Assembly (NCBI GenBank): GCA_937949995.1
Contig: CALFEO010000018.1
Coordinates: 1 to 52,755 of the forward strand
Length of the DNA stretch: 52,755 nt
Source of the DNA: an uncultured bacterium
Lineage (GTDB): Bacteria; Patescibacteriota; Patescibacteriia; 2-12-FULL-60-25
Direction of reading: 5' to 3'
Below, piece by piece: positions 50,146-52,755 of the stretch. Position 1 is the first letter of the stretch, and the number at the start of each line of letters is the position of its first letter. Both the position numbers and the translations under genes were made by a program. The notes under the pieces were generated by a model. It was not told where the DNA came from. It saw only the letters and a program-made list of their open reading frames with translations, and did no database searches.

Positions 50146-50337
50146 TCAGCTGGGGGCGTTGTATCGGACGATCTCAGCGATCGCCTTTCTACGCTCCAGC
50201 TCCTTCTGCCGCTGACGCCACTTTCTCGTCAACGTCTCCTTAAGGCAGCTGATCGCCAGACGGAGAGCGAGAAGCTCTTCGTCGGAGTCGGAGTCGGGGG
50301 CGAGGGCGGGGACAGTAACGGTCTCGTAGTTAGCCAT
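50146..50337 (-). CDS. Tiny SD-led cassette protein (63 aa)
   Basis: An acidic N-terminal half and a strongly basic helical C-terminal half (LTRKWRQRQKELERRK). No recognised domain or membrane segment. On the minus strand AGGAGGTGA and then GGGAG precede the ATG at 50337. It ends in TGA. It is GC-rich and sits between the two near-identical R-B blocks. Function unknown. Confidence 0.6.
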   Translation of the reverse strand: MANYETVTVPALAPDSDSDEELLALRLAISCLKETLTRKWRQRQKELERRKAIAEIVRYNAPS

Positions 50338-50355
50338 GCTGTTTTCTCCCTTTTG

Positions 50356-50600
50356 GCTCACCTCCTATGAGAGGCGGTGAGCGGGTTTTGGATCTTCCGA
50401 AATTAATGCACTAAATTTGTTGTTTAGTGGATTGATTTCGGAGCCCACCACTAAGAGTCGAGGTGGGCATAGACTTTTTGACCGCGCCGGTTAGAGCGCG
50501 TCACGGTGCTTCCCCGTGATATTAGACCTCGTTTTTGCGGACATTGGGTGGTCCGGCGTCCCGATGGATATCGGGGCGACTTCTCGGCATTGCGCCGAGC
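50356..50600. repeat. Structured intergenic block R-B, copy 2 (245 nt)
   Basis: Same order of elements as copy 1. The variable stem here is gcccaccac (50443-50451) with gaggtgggc (50460-50468). Its last base is part of the stop codon of the next gene, so block and gene abut precisely. Confidence 0.85.
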
Positions 50601-50875
50601 TAGTTTGCGATCTTTTGGTGGCGATCGCGTTCCTCCAGTTCGGCCTTGAGCTCGGCGAGGAGCTCTTCGGCTTCCAGCTCGGCGTACTCGGCGTCGAGCT
50701 CCCACTCATTCCAGCGATTGCGCTGGGTGGTGGGACGGAGGATTTGAACCCGCTGGGGAGCTGGTTCGGCGGGGCAAACGATGGCCGTGAGAACTGCCAT
50801 CACTCTCCAGCCCCATCGGGACCAGAAAGTCACAACGACTACGGCCACGCTGAGGGTGATGGCGAACTCTGCCAT
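50600..50875 (-). CDS. Tiny SD-led cassette protein with membrane helix (91 aa)
   Basis: One or two N-terminal hydrophobic segments (ITLSVAVVVVTFW and WRVMAVLTAIVC), then a Pro/Gln stretch and a highly charged Glu/Ala-Leu coiled coil (about 55-90). An AAGGAG SD with an upstream GCGGC hairpin sets the ATG at 50875. GC-rich. Possibly a single-pass membrane protein with a cytoplasmic coiled coil. Function unknown. Confidence 0.6.
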   Translation of the reverse strand: MAEFAITLSVAVVVVTFWSRWGWRVMAVLTAIVCPAEPAPQRVQILRPTTQRNRWNEWELDAEYAELEAEELLAELKAELEERDRHQKIAN

Positions 50876-50881
50876 GTTGCT

Positions 50882-50916
50882 TTCTCCTTGCGGCTTTTAT
50901 GCCGCTTTTTGTTTTT
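50882..50916 (-). promoter_or_regulatory. Leader hairpin and SD of gene 50600
   Basis: Minus strand: GCGGCATAAAAGCCGC hairpin, AAGGAG, then 7 nt to the ATG. It nearly duplicates the leader at 49852. Confidence 0.65.
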
Positions 50917-51125
50917 GCTCACCTCCTATGAGAGGCGATGAGCGGGTTATTGGTGGCATCGGCAGGAGTCGAACCTGCGCGCATCACCATCCACCGGAGG
51001 TCCGGCTGAGCTACCCGCTCATTTTTCGATGGTCGATGCCGTAATTAACCAACCGATATATTTGCGCATCAGTTGTTTAATTTCGGAGCCCACCACATTA
51101 GATTCGTGGTGAGCTGATGAGTTTT
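50917..51125. repeat. Diverged intergenic block R-B, copy 3
   Basis: It begins with the same ctcacctcctatgagaggcgatgag hairpin and keeps tttcggagcc and the variable stem (51088-51096/51106-51114). The centre is replaced by a tRNA-like sequence (50951-51040), and the distal hairpins differ. Confidence 0.7.
50951..51040 (-). other. 90-nt tRNA-like structure with CCA end
   Basis: Minus strand: a 7-bp acceptor GGCATCG/CGATGCC followed by A-CCA, and a perfect T arm GCAGG-TTCGACT-CCTGC. In place of normal D and anticodon arms, ACCATC pairs with GATGGT around two hairpins, TGAGC-GGGTA-GCTCA and CCGG-ACCT-CCGG. No anticodon arm can be drawn. The segment GAGCGGGTAGCTCAG looks like another tRNA 5' end. 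It may be a degenerate or composite tRNA, or a functional tRNA mimic. Confidence 0.6.
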
Positions 51126-51225
51126 TTTGCCTTGACCTCCAGGCATCGGGCATTACACCCACTAAGGAACGTTCTTTGATAACCGGGAACGTAGAAACCC
51201 GTTTGGCAGTGTTGCACTGCCGAGG

Positions 51226-51534
51226 CTAGCCGTTTTGGGCGGCGGCCTCACTGTTACTGTTCGCGGGAACCGCGAACAGCGGGGGGAGGGAGACGATGTC
51301 TCCCTCTTCGTAGCTGACGTTCCTTGCGAACGTCAGCCCCTCCTCCATCCGGACGAAGTCCATCAGGAGGAACACCGTAGCCATTCCGTTAGTACGGATG
51401 GTTACGGGTTCCGCCTCGACCCCGCAGAGCAGGGCATGCGCTCGCCGAGCGAGCACGAGCTCCGCGATGGGGAGGGCGACGAGGACGGCGATGGCGACGA
51501 GGACGGGGGCGGCGGCGAGGATGGCGATAGCCAT
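51226..51534 (-). CDS. Small SD-led cassette protein with hydrophobic N-terminus (102 aa)
   Basis: An N-terminal hydrophobic region (residues 2-28, Ala/Val/Leu-rich) is followed by a soluble 70-residue part with no recognised motif. The start at 51534 is set by AGGAG about 8 nt upstream, again just after a small hairpin (GCGGTC...GACCGC). GC-rich. Palindromic element copy 3 lies about 220 nt upstream. Function unknown. Confidence 0.6.
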   Translation of the reverse strand: MAIAILAAAPVLVAIAVLVALPIAELVLARRAHALLCGVEAEPVTIRTNGMATVFLLMDFVRMEEGLTFARNVSYEEGDIVSLPPLFAVPANSNSEAAAQNG

Positions 51535-51756
51535 ATTGCTTTCTCCTGTGCGGTCTTTTTTATTGACCGCTTATTTTTTTACCCGCGGAGTTATTTCCAC
51601 GAGTCCATCCCAAACCCTCAACTCCTAACTCCGAAATATTCGAAGGACTGAATTGAGGGGTTAAGATGGTAAATTGTCGAAGAACTGCTAACAGCGTCCA
51701 GCTTCCAGCTACCAGCTACTAGCTACTAGCTACTAGCCATAAAGAGTCCTTCCGGC

Positions 51757-51836
51757 GTAGGGATAATCCTTGTGATTATCCGCGCAAAAAGACGGTTGGC
51801 TCTTTAGGTACGGATAAACACGAGGTTTATCCCTAC
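51757..51836. repeat. GTAGGGATAAAC palindromic element, copy 3
   Basis: The arms gtagggataatccttgtg...attatccg and cggataaacacgagg...atccctac are separated by 28 nt. Confidence 0.85.
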
Positions 51837-52269
51837 GAAACCATTTCTTCCGTTACGACGTTACTATCGTTCTTCAGTGTTTTTTTGACTCGAATCTCGC
51901 GATCCACGACAAGCTTGGGATAGTTGAGATTCCAGTCCTCTCTCCTCTGAAGGTTAAGCTATTGTAAGGATGCAACAGTGCCGGAGGGGATCCCTCTTCG
52001 CTAAAGCTACGAGGGACATTCATCTATTGATGAATGAAGCGATTATTTTTCCTTGGCTTTGTTGTTAAACTTTCAGCTTAACGGGATACTATATCACAAA
52101 TTGATAATTTTGTCAAGCCCTGCATGGCAATATTTTGTAAATCGGGTAACAAAAAAATGGGCTGATTTTTTGCCTATTTTTAGCGAAAAATATCAAAATA
52201 TTGTTTTTGGCTATATATAGCTAAATTCGCAAAATCTCTAAACTTGTCAAAATATGTTGGACAAATATA

Positions 52270-52294
52270 GAACCGCCGGAGTGTACGGCGGTTG
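52270..52294 (-). terminator. Weak terminator after the 90-aa gene
   Basis: The hairpin accgccggagtgtacggcggt has only a T-poor tail on the minus strand (TTCTATATTT). Confidence 0.5.
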
Positions 52295-52311
52295 AGGGTG
52301 GAAGCGGGGAT

Positions 52312-52584
52312 TCATTCATCCTCCGTTTTTTTATCCGATGTTGAACCGGACTCGGTTATGGAGGTGATACCCGCCCAGTAATTGATGCTTCCGTCGGGCA
52401 AAACATAGATTGGGTCGATACTGACAGCGTCTTCTTGCCCCTCATCGGGAGTTACGGAGCGATGATGCGGAGGAGTTCCACTGCGTTGCATTACGGGGCG
52501 CGAATTGTTGGATTTGATTTTTGGCGGAGAACCGCCTTTGAGATTGATGGCTTTTCGCGGTTTTATGAATGCGCCTTTGCCCAT
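52312..52584 (-). CDS. Small basic hypothetical protein with strong SD (90 aa)
   Basis: The basic N-terminus is rich in Lys, Pro and Ser (MGKGAFIKPRKAINLKGG), then an acidic C-terminus (DPIYVLPDGSINYWAG, then Ser/Glu/Asp). Most of it looks disordered. The SD AAGGAGG lies 6 nt before the ATG. It fits the class of SD-led, single-gene accessory units but is less GC-rich than the array genes. Function unknown. Confidence 0.65.
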   Translation of the reverse strand: MGKGAFIKPRKAINLKGGSPPKIKSNNSRPVMQRSGTPPHHRSVTPDEGQEDAVSIDPIYVLPDGSINYWAGITSITESGSTSDKKTEDE

Positions 52585-52755
52585 GACAGCCTCCTTACAA
52601 GGTTCTAATTTGATACTACTACTTATCCGGCTATTAGTCTATTTCAGCCACTAGCTACCAGCTACCAGCCACTAGCTACTAGCCAAGCCAACTATGATTC
52701 GTCATTTCGAATCGGATGTGAGAAATCTCCACCGTTATCACCAACCAAGTAACAT
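52585..52755. repeat. Right-edge repeat stretch
   Basis: It contains ctagctaccagc/actagctac repeats (52645-52690) and another gtcatttcgaatcggatgtg repeat from 52701 running toward the window end. No gene is supported. Confidence 0.7.

Larger units (their letters stand above)
51535..52311. other. Gene-free stretch at the right of the array
   Basis: It contains a leader hairpin plus SD (51540-51575), ctactag tandem repeats (51697-51741) and palindromic element copy 3 (51757-51836). From 51840 to 52260 it is AT-rich with no convincing ORF, RNA gene or terminator that I can identify. Confidence 0.6.

Noticed and set aside
49885..50600. Calling the R-B blocks integron attC sites
   Set aside because: They are about 250 nt with six hairpins, clear core-site heptamers are not evident and no integrase is visible. 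Kept only as a hypothesis to test.
50951..51040. Calling this a normal tRNA or a tmRNA
   Set aside because: No anticodon arm can be drawn, and 90 nt leaves no room for a tmRNA tag reading frame or pseudoknots.

Overview
The window looks like part of a Patescibacteria (CPR / Parcubacteria-type) genome. This is inferred from gene content and style, because no rRNA marker is present. Signs are a moderately AT-rich background, short intergenic regions full of dispersed repeats, few biosynthetic genes, many membrane-anchored or secreted proteins of unknown function (FecR/Ig-like, DUF4012, Cys-rich), RNase J and an archaeal-looking RNase HII. The standard code with TGA as stop fits: the thioredoxin-fold gene at 22420 and a small gene at 50146 both end in TGA.

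Layout. 1-2500: repeat cluster, a polyprenyl-phosphate sugar transferase (-) and RNase P RNA (-). 2530-13031: a giant protein with 37-residue repeats followed 2 nt later by a SelO-like protein, then a FecR-domain membrane protein overlapping a CHASE2-adenylate cyclase. 13038-18344: a nucleotidyltransferase-like gene with an in-frame stop near its start, a DEDDh exonuclease, trpS and RNase J. 18345-20270: repeat-rich spacer, tRNA-Leu and a REP-type IS200-like transposase unit between hairpins. 20276-25189: an ABC-type solute-binding protein, secG, a DsbA-like oxidoreductase and a Cys-rich membrane protein. 25295-33029: uvrA, a secreted Ig-like protein, rplS, gmk, an RluD-type pseudouridine synthase, two small genes with strong ribosome binding sites, tRNA-Ile(TAT) and rnhB. 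33030-41779: an FN3-like surface protein, an HD-domain protein, an NRS/ER-like sugar nucleotide enzyme, a small metallopeptidase, a flavin reductase, a lipoprotein, tRNAs Pro, Gly, Phe and Ile(GAT), and a glycosyltransferase. 41801-46380: a DUF4012 protein and its likely partner.

46381-52600 differs from everything before it. It is a run of minus-strand, mostly GC-rich single genes: DUF1232, two paralogous triple-zinc-ribbon proteins, a third zinc-finger protein, three tiny proteins (two with a hydrophobic N-terminal segment) and a small basic protein. Strong Shine-Dalgarno (SD) sites precede nearly all of them. They are separated by repeated intergenic blocks whose hairpins keep pairing while the sequence changes, and the set includes a 90-nt tRNA-like structure. 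No recombinase is visible. This is the best candidate for an undescribed system: a cassette-like array with structured RNA spacers.

Two styles of gene expression are visible. Most housekeeping genes lack an SD and several start 7-9 nt after a TATAAT-type -10 box, which implies leaderless mRNAs. The small accessory genes carry strong SD sequences and their own terminators.
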